38,701 nt of DNA, from positions 1 to 38,701 of the forward strand of contig JAJECY010000034.1 of NCBI GenBank assembly GCA_022821775.1, in the 5' to 3' direction. Both the position numbers and the translations under genes were made by a program. Under the pieces are notes generated by a model that was not told the origin of the DNA, ran no database searches, and saw only the letters and a program-made list of their open reading frames with translations. This stretch comes from Acidobacteriota bacterium. GTDB lineage: Bacteria > Acidobacteriota > Terriglobia > Versatilivoradales > Versatilivoraceae. Shown here piece after piece: positions 8,530 through 17,119 of the stretch. Within the stretch, counting starts at the first letter, position 1. Each line of letters opens with the position of its first letter.

Positions 8530-8742
8530 ATGAGCTGTGCCGACGCAATAGAACTCCGCATTCAAGTCGCACTCTCTTCCATTGCTCAAGACCTGGACCG
8601 ACTCTCTGATCTTGAGTCTACCGAGAAAGTCAATAGAGTTCTGGAATCTCTTGGCTCAACACTGGGCTGTGAGGTGAGGGGCGGGATTTCTGGATCAGCG
8701 AATCCTCACTGTGAGTTGGACTTGGAGGAATTTTTTCGATGA
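8530..8742 (+). CDS. Possible small hypothetical ORF upstream of DapA-like gene
   Basis: 70 residues from ATG 8530 (a TTG at 8518 would add four). No family is recognised. It is acidic with an amphipathic N-terminal half (IELRIQVALSSIAQDLDRL) and has no signal peptide. The start lacks a clear ribosome binding site. Its stop overlaps the next start by four bases (ATGA), and the next gene's GGAGGAA lies inside it, so it could act as a leader ORF coupling translation or be chance. It begins just after a repeat block and its codon use is less GC-biased than its neighbours. Confidence 0.35.
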   Translation: MSCADAIELRIQVALSSIAQDLDRLSDLESTEKVNRVLESLGSTLGCEVRGGISGSANPHCELDLEEFFR

Positions 8743-9770
8743 CAACAACAGGAGCATCAACAGCATTTCCCACCACGGGCCTGAGCCGGCGCGGTTTTTT
8801 GGCCGGGCCGCTGGCGGCCACGGTGCTGGCGCTTCAGGGGCGGAGCCGGGCAGCGGCCGGCCCGGTTCTCCCGGGACCCGACTCCGAGACCGCCGCCGAG
8901 CGGATCTACCGCAGGCTCCGGGGCCCGGTGGTGCCCATCAACATTCCCCTGGCCAAGGACTACTCGGTGGACTACGGCAATCTCAGGGCCTACGTGGACT
9001 TCCTCTGCGAGAACCAGGCGCCGGTCATCTTCTTCACTCATGGCAGCAGCGAATTCAAGAGCATGAGCGAGCCTGAGATCGAGAAGCTGTGCCGGAACGC
9101 GGCCGAGCAGGCTCGCGGTCGGGCCCTGGTGATCGGGGGGACCGGAAAGTGGTGGACCGGCCAGAGCATCGACTTCATCCGGCGCCTGGAGGATTCAGGA
9201 GTGGACGGCGTCAACCTGCATCTCTTCACCAACAAGCCGGAGGAGGTCTACGCCGCCTTCGCCGAGGTCGCCGGCCGGACCCGGCTGCCCCTGCTGGGTT
9301 ATGACGAGAATTATTCGGCGGACCTGGTGGCCCGCCTGTCCACCATTCCCGGGGTGTGTGGACTGAAGAGCCACGACGCCCTCTACCGCTACCACGACTT
9401 CATCCGGGCGGTGGAGGGCAAGAATTTCGTGATCGTCGGCGGGGGGCAGATGCGCAACTTCCTCTATGGATACCTGATCGGCTCCCAGGGCTATCTCTGC
9501 GCCTATGCTCCCTTTGCCCCGGCAATCGCCTTCCGCTTCTACGGCGCTCTGGAACGCAACGACCTGGATGAAGCCCGCCGGGTCATGTTCGAATATGAGG
9601 ACCCGCTCATGAAAGTTGCCGGGGGCCTGGGCTGGGGCCAATCCATCAAGAGCATTCTGCAGATCAAGGGGCTCTTCCGCACCAATCTGTGGCGGCCGCC
9701 CGTTCCCTCCCACGGACCCGAGCCCAAGAAACAGTTGCGGAAGTTCCTGGCCGACAAGGGCCTCCTGTAG
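8739..9770 (+). CDS. Tat-exported dihydrodipicolinate synthase/N-acetylneuraminate lyase superfamily protein (I)
   Basis: 343 residues; ATG 8739 with GGAGGAA upstream. The leader TGLSRRGFLAGPLAATVLAL is a classic Tat signal, unusual for this normally cytoplasmic class I aldolase fold. The Schiff-base lysine is K210 (GVCGLKSHD), the active-site Tyr is probably Y188 (LLGYDENY), and HGSSEF (101-106) takes the place of the GTTGE carboxylate-binding loop. The expected reaction is a pyruvate- or 2-keto-acid-type aldol cleavage or dehydration, but the substrate cannot be read from sequence. It sits between the sialidase-like gene and an exported alpha/beta hydrolase, compatible with handling a sialic-acid-like or 2-keto-3-deoxy sugar. 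A paralogue lies at 19566-20588. Confidence 0.87.
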   Translation: MTTTGASTAFPTTGLSRRGFLAGPLAATVLALQGRSRAAAGPVLPGPDSETAAERIYRRLRGPVVPINIPLAKDYSVDYGNLRAYVDFLCENQAPVIFFTHGSSEFKSMSEPEIEKLCRNAAEQARGRALVIGGTGKWWTGQSIDFIRRLEDSGVDGVNLHLFTNKPEEVYAAFAEVAGRTRLPLLGYDENYSADLVARLSTIPGVCGLKSHDALYRYHDFIRAVEGKNFVIVGGGQMRNFLYGYLIGSQGYLCAYAPFAPAIAFRFYGALERNDLDEARRVMFEYEDPLMKVAGGLGWGQSIKSILQIKGLFRTNLWRPPVPSHGPEPKKQLRKFLADKGLL

Positions 9771-9864
9771 CAGCGCCCCTCCGTTGCGTCCGGCCGGCCA
9801 TCGAGTTTATGATTGAAGCGCGGCCGGTATCGTCCGCCAGATCCCGAAAACACCGGCGCCAGTC

Positions 9865-10911
9865 ATGACACTGCCGACCGATCGCCGTGCCTTCCTGAAA
9901 TCCTCGGCCCTGATTGCAGGAGCTTCGGCGGTGACTTCTCGCCCCATGGCCATGTCCCTGGAATCCCGTGCCCAGCCAGCCGCCGCAGCCGAACTGAGAG
10001 CCAGGTTGATGGAATGCCTGGGTGGAGACTGGCCCGAGCCCTGCGAACTCGAACCCGGGGTCATGCGGGAAGACCAACGCGAGGGGTATCGCTTGCTCTG
10101 GGTCGATTACGCGGTGGAGCCCGGAGATCGGGTTCCGGCCATCCTGATGATTCCCGATGGAGTCACTCCCGCCTCGCCGGCGGCCGGGGTGGCCCTCTGG
10201 CACCAGCATGCGGGAAAGTGGCACCTGGGCAAGACCGAGCCCGCCGGGCTGGCCGGCGACCGGATGCACCACACCGGAGTGGCCCTGGCAAGACTGGGAT
10301 ACGTGGTGCTCTGTCCCGACGCTCTTTGCTTCGAGGAGCGCCGGGACCCGGAGGGCAGGTTGAAGGGCGGCGACTATGAACGGTACGAGTTCCTGCGCCG
10401 GGTCGTGCAGGGGCGCTGCATGGCCTGGAAGAACATTCTGGATATGCGGCGGGCCGTCGACTACCTGAGCACCCGGCCGGAGGTCGACCCCGGGCGCCTG
10501 GGATGTTACGGCCACTCCATGGGGTCGACCCACACCTGGCTGGTCGGGCCCTGGGAGCCGCGCTTGAAATGCCTGGTGGGGAACTGTTGCCTGCCCACCT
10601 ACCGGGCGATTCACCGCCACAAGCTGCTCCACTGCTTCCCCAACTTCATCCCGGGTTTTCACCGATACGGGGACACGCCCGATATCGCCGGCCTGATAGC
10701 TCCCAGGGCGCTGCATCTGAACTTCGGCGAAAAGGACGCCAGTTCGCCCATTGGGGAGGTCCGGCGCGGAATGGAGCGCATCGGCCAGGCTTACGCCCGG
10801 GCCGGAGCCGCCGGCCGGTTCACCTGGTTCGTCGAGTCCGGAGTCGGCCACGTGTTGTCGGAGAAGATGTGGGAGAGGGTCCGGGAGACGTTCAGGAAGT
10901 ACTTGTCTTAG
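9865..10911 (+). CDS. Tat-exported alpha/beta hydrolase (esterase/dienelactone-hydrolase-like)
   Basis: 348 residues with leader TDRRAFLKSSALIAGA (Tat). The catalytic triad is visible: Ser218 in GHSMG, Asp291 in FGEKDASSP, His329 in GVGHV. The WHQHAGKWHLGK segment and overall layout fit the acetyl-xylan-esterase/dienelactone-hydrolase-like group, which cleaves ester bonds of sugars or small molecules. No strong Shine-Dalgarno precedes ATG 9865, and the 94-bp gap from the DapA-like gene contains no feature. It is the third exported enzyme in a row, so de-esterification of a glycan or its breakdown product is plausible. The exact substrate is unknown. Confidence 0.88.
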   Translation: MTLPTDRRAFLKSSALIAGASAVTSRPMAMSLESRAQPAAAAELRARLMECLGGDWPEPCELEPGVMREDQREGYRLLWVDYAVEPGDRVPAILMIPDGVTPASPAAGVALWHQHAGKWHLGKTEPAGLAGDRMHHTGVALARLGYVVLCPDALCFEERRDPEGRLKGGDYERYEFLRRVVQGRCMAWKNILDMRRAVDYLSTRPEVDPGRLGCYGHSMGSTHTWLVGPWEPRLKCLVGNCCLPTYRAIHRHKLLHCFPNFIPGFHRYGDTPDIAGLIAPRALHLNFGEKDASSPIGEVRRGMERIGQAYARAGAAGRFTWFVESGVGHVLSEKMWERVRETFRKYLS

Positions 10912-11017
10912 ATTTCCCGGCGCGAGAACGTTCGGGTTTTGCGGATACCCGGGTCCGGCGGGATGCGTCATATCAGGGGAAACTACGGGAATTCGATTGG
11001 TCAGGCAGGTTTCTTTC

Positions 11018-12796
11018 ATGTGGCTGAGGTGGTTGATAAGCGGGTGTTTGGCGGGCTGTTTGACGGCCGGATGGTTGTCTGCGGAGACCGTTTTCCAGCG
11101 GTTCCAGCCGCAGCCCCTGGAGATACGCAACCATCTCCTGGTCATCGAGAACAACTCCGACCGTCCCTATCGGTTTGTGCTTTCCGTCCTGGGAGCGCAT
11201 CGAGCCGAGTTCATACCCCTGTTGGCCGTCGTTCTGGATCCTGAGGATTCCACGCCTCATCAGTGGATTGCGGTCTGGAATCTGGGCAGCAGCTCTCCCG
11301 GGTTTATCCAGCGAGTGAAGGCAGCGCTGCCCTTCCCCTGGTGGTCGCCTCGGGGCGGCGCGGGCAGGGCCTCGGGGCCCAACCGACGATTGCCCAAGCC
11401 GGTCTTGACGGCCCGCGGCCGCAAGTCGGGCGCCAAGGGGCGCTTCGCCTGGGCGGCCGCCAGGACGGTGTCGGACTTCGCCAGTATTATCAGGCCGGGC
11501 CGGCTGGTGCTGGAGACCTACCGGGACCATCGCAACGATCTGGACGAACGGCAATTCCATCAACTCTACGCTCTCCTGTTGCTCTATGAAGAGGCGGCGT
11601 CCCTACAGCCCTCCGACCTCAACCTGGGGTTGCGTGCCATCATGGACCTGAAATATACGGCCCTGATCAACCGAGAGGCTCTGGGCATCGTGGTCAGCGG
11701 TCGTTCCGAATACTGGGTGGTAGACAACTTCGAGGCCCGCATGCGGGAGAAAATGGGCAAGGCGGCCGCCTATCTGCACAGCCGGGCCAGCCTCCACGAC
11801 TTGCGTTTCCAGGAGGTTCGCTTTGGACTGGATGGTCGTTGGCCGCTCTATCGGACGGCGGTTCTGTCGATCTGCAAGGCGGACCTGCCTGAGCAGCCGC
11901 GGCCCTGGCCGAATAAGAATCCCTTCGACCTGGGCTACGATCCCTTTGAGCACCCGCGAGTACGGGAGCGCATGGACGAAAATCCCGATGAAGAGATCCC
12001 GCTGGCCTACTACGTGCTCATCAGCGATTTCAAGTTGCGCCCGGTGATCGTGCTCAACTTCTTCAAACCCGGCAACCCCGGCCGCAGGCAGGATACGGCC
12101 GTGCTCCGCAATACGGCTGAGAATCTGCTTTCGGTCTACGGCCTGCCACTCCACCTGCAAGCACTTCGCTACCTCGGCAGTTGGAGTCTCAACAGGAAGG
12201 ACGTGACCTACTTCAGCACACGGTCGGTCTCCTCGGGCATCGAGCCGGCCAAGCTCTTCGCTCGAATGGGCTGGCATTTCGACGCGGATACCAATCGGCT
12301 TCTGCTCCGGATGCTGGATCGGCGCACCTCCAATCCTCTGGCCGATTCCTTCGCCCGCCAGGTCGAGAACGCCAGGTCCCGGCACGATGCGATCACCCGA
12401 ATCGCCTCCAAACGGCTTCGCCTCTTCGTTCGACGGATCTACGAGAACGGGATCCGGGAGAGGCTCGACCTGGGGCGGCGGTCGATCGCCAGCGAGGACA
12501 TCGCCCGCTACCGGCAAGAGCGCACGCTGGACAGGGCCCTGGAGGTGATTCGCGAGTTCAATCGGCAGACCCACTTGAACGGGGTTACCTGGCCCCGCCT
12601 GTTCCAGGCCTGGGACCGGCTTTCCGCCACCGACCCGCAGCGCGCTCGGCCCGAGTCCCGGCGCTTCCTGCGGAATCTCAAACGGCTTTACCCGCGCTCT
12701 GTGCCGGAAGGATACCGGAGCCAGGTGGCGGGCTGGATTTTCCCCTCCGGCCCCGCCTCTCAGTCCTCGGCCATTCCCGCCAAATCGACACCTTGA
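11018..12796 (+). CDS. Secreted protein of unknown function, coupled to phosphodiesterase-like gene
   Basis: 592 residues from ATG 11018. An upstream in-frame start at 10751 would overlap the esterase gene with low-complexity Arg/Ser sequence and is rejected. The leader MWLRWLISGCLAGCLTAGWLSA is a signal peptide. No domain is recognised. The mature part opens with a beta-rich stretch (PLEIRNHLLVIENNSDRPYRF), then a basic linker (about residues 110-160), then a long mixed alpha/beta region with VVDNFEARMREKMGKAAAYL and charged helices near the C-terminus. Its TGA overlaps the TTG start of the next gene, so the two are probably co-translated and may form an exported pair. Possible roles include an accessory or substrate-recognition protein. 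Confidence 0.8.
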   Translation: MWLRWLISGCLAGCLTAGWLSAETVFQRFQPQPLEIRNHLLVIENNSDRPYRFVLSVLGAHRAEFIPLLAVVLDPEDSTPHQWIAVWNLGSSSPGFIQRVKAALPFPWWSPRGGAGRASGPNRRLPKPVLTARGRKSGAKGRFAWAAARTVSDFASIIRPGRLVLETYRDHRNDLDERQFHQLYALLLLYEEAASLQPSDLNLGLRAIMDLKYTALINREALGIVVSGRSEYWVVDNFEARMREKMGKAAAYLHSRASLHDLRFQEVRFGLDGRWPLYRTAVLSICKADLPEQPRPWPNKNPFDLGYDPFEHPRVRERMDENPDEEIPLAYYVLISDFKLRPVIVLNFFKPGNPGRRQDTAVLRNTAENLLSVYGLPLHLQALRYLGSWSLNRKDVTYFSTRSVSSGIEPAKLFARMGWHFDADTNRLLLRMLDRRTSNPLADSFARQVENARSRHDAITRIASKRLRLFVRRIYENGIRERLDLGRRSIASEDIARYRQERTLDRALEVIREFNRQTHLNGVTWPRLFQAWDRLSATDPQRARPESRRFLRNLKRLYPRSVPEGYRSQVAGWIFPSGPASQSSAIPAKSTP

Positions 12797-15381
12797 CCAG
12801 CCAATCGTTTTCAATCTCGGGAATTCCGAGGGTTTCCGCCCTGCGAGGCATTGCCTCTCTTCTGGCCGCCGTTGCCCTGGGCATCTGCTCCGGTTCCGAC
12901 CGGGCGGCGGCAGAGCCTGCTTCCCGAGAACAGCGCGCCAGAATCATTCTGCTCAAGGTCGACGGGCTGCCGGGACTTCTGATCGAGGCGGCTCTGGCCC
13001 CGCAATCGGACGCCGTCTTGCGGCTGCCCTATCCGGGGCGCTTCCGCGAGGAATACCGGGCCACGCAAACTCTGGTGGGCCGGGAAGAACTGCTCCCCAA
13101 CATGAAGGCCTATTTTGTCCGCCAAGGAGTACGGGCCGAAACCATCTTCACCGGCACGTTGCCGCTCTCGGCTCCGGTTTGGGCCCAGATCGATTCGGGC
13201 CAGCCCAGCATCGTCAAGCGCAATTATTACTTCAACCGCGCCAGCGGGGCCTCCGGGGTTTTCCTGAACGGCCTGTTCGATTCGGCGGGCAAGCTGATCA
13301 AGGGCAGCGGACGCACCCACGCTCTCTGGGAGCTGGATCTGCTGGGAATCCCCATTCTGCCGGACGCGTTTCCGCCCGAAAGGGTCTGGAGCTCGTTGCA
13401 GATCTTGAGCCGAAAGCGCTCGGCCATACAACTGGGGGCCATGGGGAAGTTCCTGGTTCGGGCCGGCGAGAGGGAGTTCAGGCCGGGGGCGGTGATCCAC
13501 CAGCATTTCTCCCACCTGGTGGCCTATCCCGACCACGTGGAACGCCTGGACCAAAGCTTGTCCCAAACCCTGGCAAAGTGGCTCAAGTGGCGGGCAGAGG
13601 GCGACCCCGCCGAGACTCTCGACTTTATCACCGCGCTGTTCGTGTCGCTCGACCACCGCTTGCACCTGGACAGCTCCTACCGGTCGGTCCTGCACCTGCT
13701 GGTGAAGCTGGATGACTGGTTTGGAGAGGTCATGGGGGCGGTGGAGCAGACGGCTCGCCGGGACCGGACCCTGGTCGCCATGGTGTCCGACCATGGAATG
13801 AACCTCTATCCGGTTCAGATCAACTACGGATTTCCCATCAATCCCTGGCTGCGCCGGCCGGAGTTTGGCGGCCACACCATCTTGACTCCGGAAGTGGAGG
13901 ATTCCGATCACGCCTTGACTCGACCCATTCCCGGGGTGGACTTCGCCAGGGTCTACGAAAGTCCGGCATCGTCCTACGGCGAGGCCGTTCCCTTCGGGTC
14001 CAAGGGGTATTTCACCGCCTTCGCCGCCAACATGGGAAATCCGAGATTCGATCTGTTTCTGCGCCATTCCGATCTGAACCGACTCCACCTGCTCTTGCTG
14101 GAGTCGCTGCGCCTGCAGGACGACTTGGAGAAGCTGGATCGCGTGTTGGAGACCTTCCAGACGGTTCACCAGAGGGCTCGGCCCTGGCTCGAAGCGGACG
14201 CCTACTCCCTGCGGCAGGCCGCGGATGTGTTTGAGGCGTGGTCGGAGCGACATCTTGCGGCCGAAATGCCCTCGGCCAGAGACGCGGGTTCGCGACTGGC
14301 TTCGGAGTCGCGACTCTATCGAGGCCAGGCCGTCACCCTGCGGCGATTGCTGGCCTTGCCCTTGGAAGGAGAGGAGTGGCGCCATTTCATCCGGTCGGGT
14401 TTTGAGATCGATGAGGTGATCCCCAAGGGATATTTCGGTCCGCCCAACAGCATGGAACAACTCGGCCGCTATCCCGTCGGCTGGGCCAGGCCGGCTGCCG
14501 ATCGCTGGTTACAGCCGGACCAAGGGCCCTTTCGCACCCTCAACTATCCCGAGTTGATCGCCGGCTATCGAGCGCTCAATCCGGATGCCTACGGGAACCG
14601 CTACCCCTTTGACTATTTTGTCGCAGGGATTCCTCCGGAGGATCTGACAAGCTGGAACGGCCCTCCACTCCGGCAGGCGCTCTGGCTGCTGGCCTCGGAA
14701 GATCGCGGTCAGGCAGTCGTTCTGGAAGCGGAAGATGGAACCCTCTGGTATGCGCCCCTCGAGAATCGCGGGAAGCTGGCAACGCTCGATGAAGCAGGAA
14801 CAGTCGGGGTTAGAGATCCTATCGGATACCCTTCGCGGTTGTGGGCGCGCTGGCTCAATCCGCGCCGTTGGGTCTCGGAGACGGCCAGGCTGGAAACCAC
14901 CCTGGTCCCGGTGATCCTGGCCGACCTGTTTCGGCCGAATTTTCAGGACTTTTTGAGCGTCGAGAACCGTGCCGGGGCGTTGATGCCGCTGGACGGGCCC
15001 GGACGGAGGAAGGACCTGGTGGAAGCACTCCGGTTCCGCTTCGAACAGGGCACCCCCGACTTCCGCGTCTGGATGCGGCACGGTTGGAACGTCAACACCA
15101 TGGGCCAGCAGCCGGGCGGCAGCCACGGCGGGTTCCTGCCCTTGGAGACTCAGACCACCTTCATGGCCTGGGGAGGCGACGAAATGGGCCTTAAGCGGGG
15201 CCGCAAGATTTCCGGTGCCTTTCTCACCCTGGACATCGCTCCTACCCTGATGGACGCTGTCGGGAGGCTCGACCCCGTCAGCCGGCGGATCGTTCCCGAT
15301 GCGGACCACCCGTCGGCGCCCGAGTTTCTCCCCTTTCCCGGTCGGATCATACCCATTCGACAGCAGGCCGCCGATCCCTGA
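12793..15381 (+). CDS. Very large secreted type I phosphodiesterase/alkaline-phosphatase-superfamily protein
   Basis: I place the start at TTG 12793, which overlaps the upstream stop as TTGA and gives 862 residues beginning with a signal peptide (ALRGIASLLAAVALGI). The frame is open further left, but that part is antisense-like shadow inside the previous gene. Superfamily landmarks: metal Asp57 (LLKVDGLPG), nucleophile candidate Ser126 (TLPLSAPVW), SDHGMN at about 332-337, GGSHGGF at about 776-781 and DIAPTLMDA. About 440 residues separate the SDHGM and SHGG metal motifs, far more than in ordinary nucleotide pyrophosphatases, and include long helices. It probably hydrolyses a phosphate mono- or diester or transfers a phospho group outside the cytoplasm; substrate unknown. 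Confidence 0.85.
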   Translation: MTSQSFSISGIPRVSALRGIASLLAAVALGICSGSDRAAAEPASREQRARIILLKVDGLPGLLIEAALAPQSDAVLRLPYPGRFREEYRATQTLVGREELLPNMKAYFVRQGVRAETIFTGTLPLSAPVWAQIDSGQPSIVKRNYYFNRASGASGVFLNGLFDSAGKLIKGSGRTHALWELDLLGIPILPDAFPPERVWSSLQILSRKRSAIQLGAMGKFLVRAGEREFRPGAVIHQHFSHLVAYPDHVERLDQSLSQTLAKWLKWRAEGDPAETLDFITALFVSLDHRLHLDSSYRSVLHLLVKLDDWFGEVMGAVEQTARRDRTLVAMVSDHGMNLYPVQINYGFPINPWLRRPEFGGHTILTPEVEDSDHALTRPIPGVDFARVYESPASSYGEAVPFGSKGYFTAFAANMGNPRFDLFLRHSDLNRLHLLLLESLRLQDDLEKLDRVLETFQTVHQRARPWLEADAYSLRQAADVFEAWSERHLAAEMPSARDAGSRLASESRLYRGQAVTLRRLLALPLEGEEWRHFIRSGFEIDEVIPKGYFGPPNSMEQLGRYPVGWARPAADRWLQPDQGPFRTLNYPELIAGYRALNPDAYGNRYPFDYFVAGIPPEDLTSWNGPPLRQALWLLASEDRGQAVVLEAEDGTLWYAPLENRGKLATLDEAGTVGVRDPIGYPSRLWARWLNPRRWVSETARLETTLVPVILADLFRPNFQDFLSVENRAGALMPLDGPGRRKDLVEALRFRFEQGTPDFRVWMRHGWNVNTMGQQPGGSHGGFLPLETQTTFMAWGGDEMGLKRGRKISGAFLTLDIAPTLMDAVGRLDPVSRRIVPDADHPSAPEFLPFPGRIIPIRQQAADP

Positions 15382-15396
15382 GAAATGCGGGTGCGG

Positions 15397-16239
15397 TTAC
15401 CCCTCGGGCACCACCTGCACCCAGAGGGCGCGGTGATCGGAGAACCCGACCGCTTGGACTCGCCGGTTCTGCGCCCGCAGCTTCCTGAGGAAGATCCAGT
15501 CCAGTTTCAGCGGAGCCCAGGCATGGGTGCGTCCGGTCCGGGTGAAGGGTGTCGAGTATCCGGAAGCCTTCAGCCTGTCCACCACGGGTCGGACCTGCCG
15601 GTGCAAAAAGGGCAGGGGAAGCAGGTTCTCCACCCAGAGGAAGTTCTGCGTATTGAAGTCGCCGGCGATCAGGGATGTCTCAGGGAGTTTTGAGGCAGCC
15701 TCGAGAACGGGCTGCAGTTGCCGAGAGCGCTGCCTGAGGTTGATGCGGGTATCCAGATGGAGGTTGACCAGGCCGACGGCTCCCAGCGGTGTGGCGGCGA
15801 CGGCAATCAAGGCGATGCGGCAGCGGTTGTTGACCTTGAGGACAAACCGGGGCAGGCGGACGACCTTGGGGGCCTGCAGCGGGTAGCGGCTCAGAATCGC
15901 CAGCCCCTGAGCACCATTTTTGCCGACTTGTTGGGCCGGGGCAAAAAGATAGTCGTAGCCGAGATGCTCGGCCAGTCGGGCGATCACCCCGGAACCCTGG
16001 TCCGGATAGTGCTCCACTTCCTGGAAGAAGAACAGGTCGGACTGAAGAAGTCGGACCCGTTCCAGGTCCCGCAGAATTCTCCGGAAGGAAGTCTCGGTAG
16101 CCAGGTTCAGGGTGGTAGCCGTCAGACTGGCGGACGGGGAGCGGACCGGCTGGTGGAGCCGGCCGAAGCGCGGAGCGACTTCCAGGCACACCGGCCGCGA
16201 CCCGCCGTCGGCGACCAGGGTCAGCGCCGGAATGGTCAC
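15397..16239 (-). CDS. Endonuclease/exonuclease/phosphatase (EEP) family protein
   Basis: 280 residues with the full EEP signature: Asn in TTLNLATE, Glu in FFFQEVEHY, His/Asp in VNLHLDTR, Asp/Asn in AGDFNT, Asp in KLDWIFLR, and the final SDHRALW. The family cleaves phosphodiesters in nucleic acids, lipids or inositol phosphates with Mg2+. The GTG at 16239 is the only usual start candidate: no ATG occurs before the upstream in-frame TGA, yet that stretch encodes hydrophobic LLSIVVTIPALTLVA, hinting at a signal or anchor and an atypical start. It converges with the phosphodiesterase-like gene across 15 bp. Confidence 0.87.
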   Translation of the reverse strand: MTIPALTLVADGGSRPVCLEVAPRFGRLHQPVRSPSASLTATTLNLATETSFRRILRDLERVRLLQSDLFFFQEVEHYPDQGSGVIARLAEHLGYDYLFAPAQQVGKNGAQGLAILSRYPLQAPKVVRLPRFVLKVNNRCRIALIAVAATPLGAVGLVNLHLDTRINLRQRSRQLQPVLEAASKLPETSLIAGDFNTQNFLWVENLLPLPFLHRQVRPVVDRLKASGYSTPFTRTGRTHAWAPLKLDWIFLRKLRAQNRRVQAVGFSDHRALWVQVVPEG

Positions 16240-16298
16240 GACGATTGACAGCAGGACTTTGCAGGTAGTTTGGGGATAGATGACAACTCAGGAGACGG

Positions 16299-16712
16299 TT
16301 ACACGATTATATTACATTCGCGCTCGGCAGGCTCTTTTACCAACCAATCGGAATCTATTTCTCCGTTCCTGACACGGATCACTGCGTCTTGCCAGTCCTT
16401 TTCCGTTGCTTCACAGGTGCTCCGATAGAAAATCTCAACTTGGTTCTTGAACACATCGAAGTCGACGCTTTCCTCTGCCAAGTCGATTAGCACGGTGCGA
16501 TAGGACGCACGAAATTCTTCAGCCGCCACTTTTTGACTGGAGCCCTTGGCTGCAAGCCCGCCCGGATTCACCCCATAGATCCAAACATCTTCATCTATTC
16601 CCTTGTCCTCTATCAGGAATCGCCCACTGGCCTCAACGTGGGCCACATATCCAGCTCCAATGACCACGTCACGATAGGTGAATAAGATGGGGTATTGGGT
16701 TGTCGTCAACAT
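16299..16712 (-). CDS. Hypothetical 137-residue protein, HicB-like features possible
   Basis: ATG at 16710-16712 is preceded by GGAAG and a run of ten G residues. A TTG at 16748 would add twelve residues (MIRIFVRGGGRA) encoded through the G run. No signal peptide. The order AHVEASGRFL, GVNPGGLAAKGSS, then EEFRASYRTVLIDLAEE recalls the strand-strand-helix arrangement of HicB-like domains, but this is by eye only. The protein is acidic and ends in VKEPAERECNIIV. It may be coupled to a short upstream ORF (16745-16933). The G run makes slippage-dependent expression possible. Function unknown. Confidence 0.7.
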   Translation of the reverse strand: MLTTTQYPILFTYRDVVIGAGYVAHVEASGRFLIEDKGIDEDVWIYGVNPGGLAAKGSSQKVAAEEFRASYRTVLIDLAEESVDFDVFKNQVEIFYRSTCEATEKDWQDAVIRVRNGEIDSDWLVKEPAERECNIIV

Positions 16713-16744
16713 CGCTCTTCCCCCCCCCCTTACGAAAATTCGGA

Positions 16745-16933
16745 TCAAGACTCCGGGAATTTGTATCTATTGCCAATACAGGTTCCCATTGGGACAGAGT
16801 GGCCGAATAACTGCAATTCAGTTGCCATTTGGCAGATAGGGAGACAACCTGCCCTCTTTTGTTCCTCCAGCATTCTCAGGCAAGCAAGATCTGTCTTGAA
16901 TTCCAGCGGTGAGCTTCTTGAAGGTTCACCCAC
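16745..16933 (-). CDS. Possible small hypothetical ORF
   Basis: 62 residues from GTG 16933; ATG near 16876 is an alternative start. No family recognised and no Shine-Dalgarno well spaced from the GTG. Composition (EFKTDLACLRMLEEQKRAG, then CQMATELQLFGHSVP) looks protein-like rather than shadow-like. Its end overlaps the alternative TTG start of the next ORF. It could be a real small gene or the remnant of a longer one. Confidence 0.35.
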   Translation of the reverse strand: MGEPSRSSPLEFKTDLACLRMLEEQKRAGCLPICQMATELQLFGHSVPMGTCIGNRYKFPES

Positions 16934-17119
16934 ACCGAAGTTTCCGCTTCTTCCTCAATGATAGCGTTAGCTCACCTCAGCAGCAACACTGACCCTCCAC
17001 CTCTACCTGGGGCGATTCCCGAGCCGTTTTTCCCGTTAGGACCTTGAAGTAGATCGATCAGGCGTTTAAGACAGAGGGTCTTTGCAGGATGTGTCCAGTG
17101 GCCCGGTTAGACATGCTGT

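Noticed and set aside
10751-11017. Earlier start for the unknown secreted protein
   Set aside because: It would overlap the esterase coding sequence by about 160 bp with low-complexity sequence and bury the signal peptide at 11018.
12181-12792. Upstream extension of the phosphodiesterase-like gene to give 1066 residues
   Set aside because: The extra part lies in another frame of the preceding gene, is Arg/Pro/Gly-rich, and would hide the signal peptide that begins after TTG 12793.
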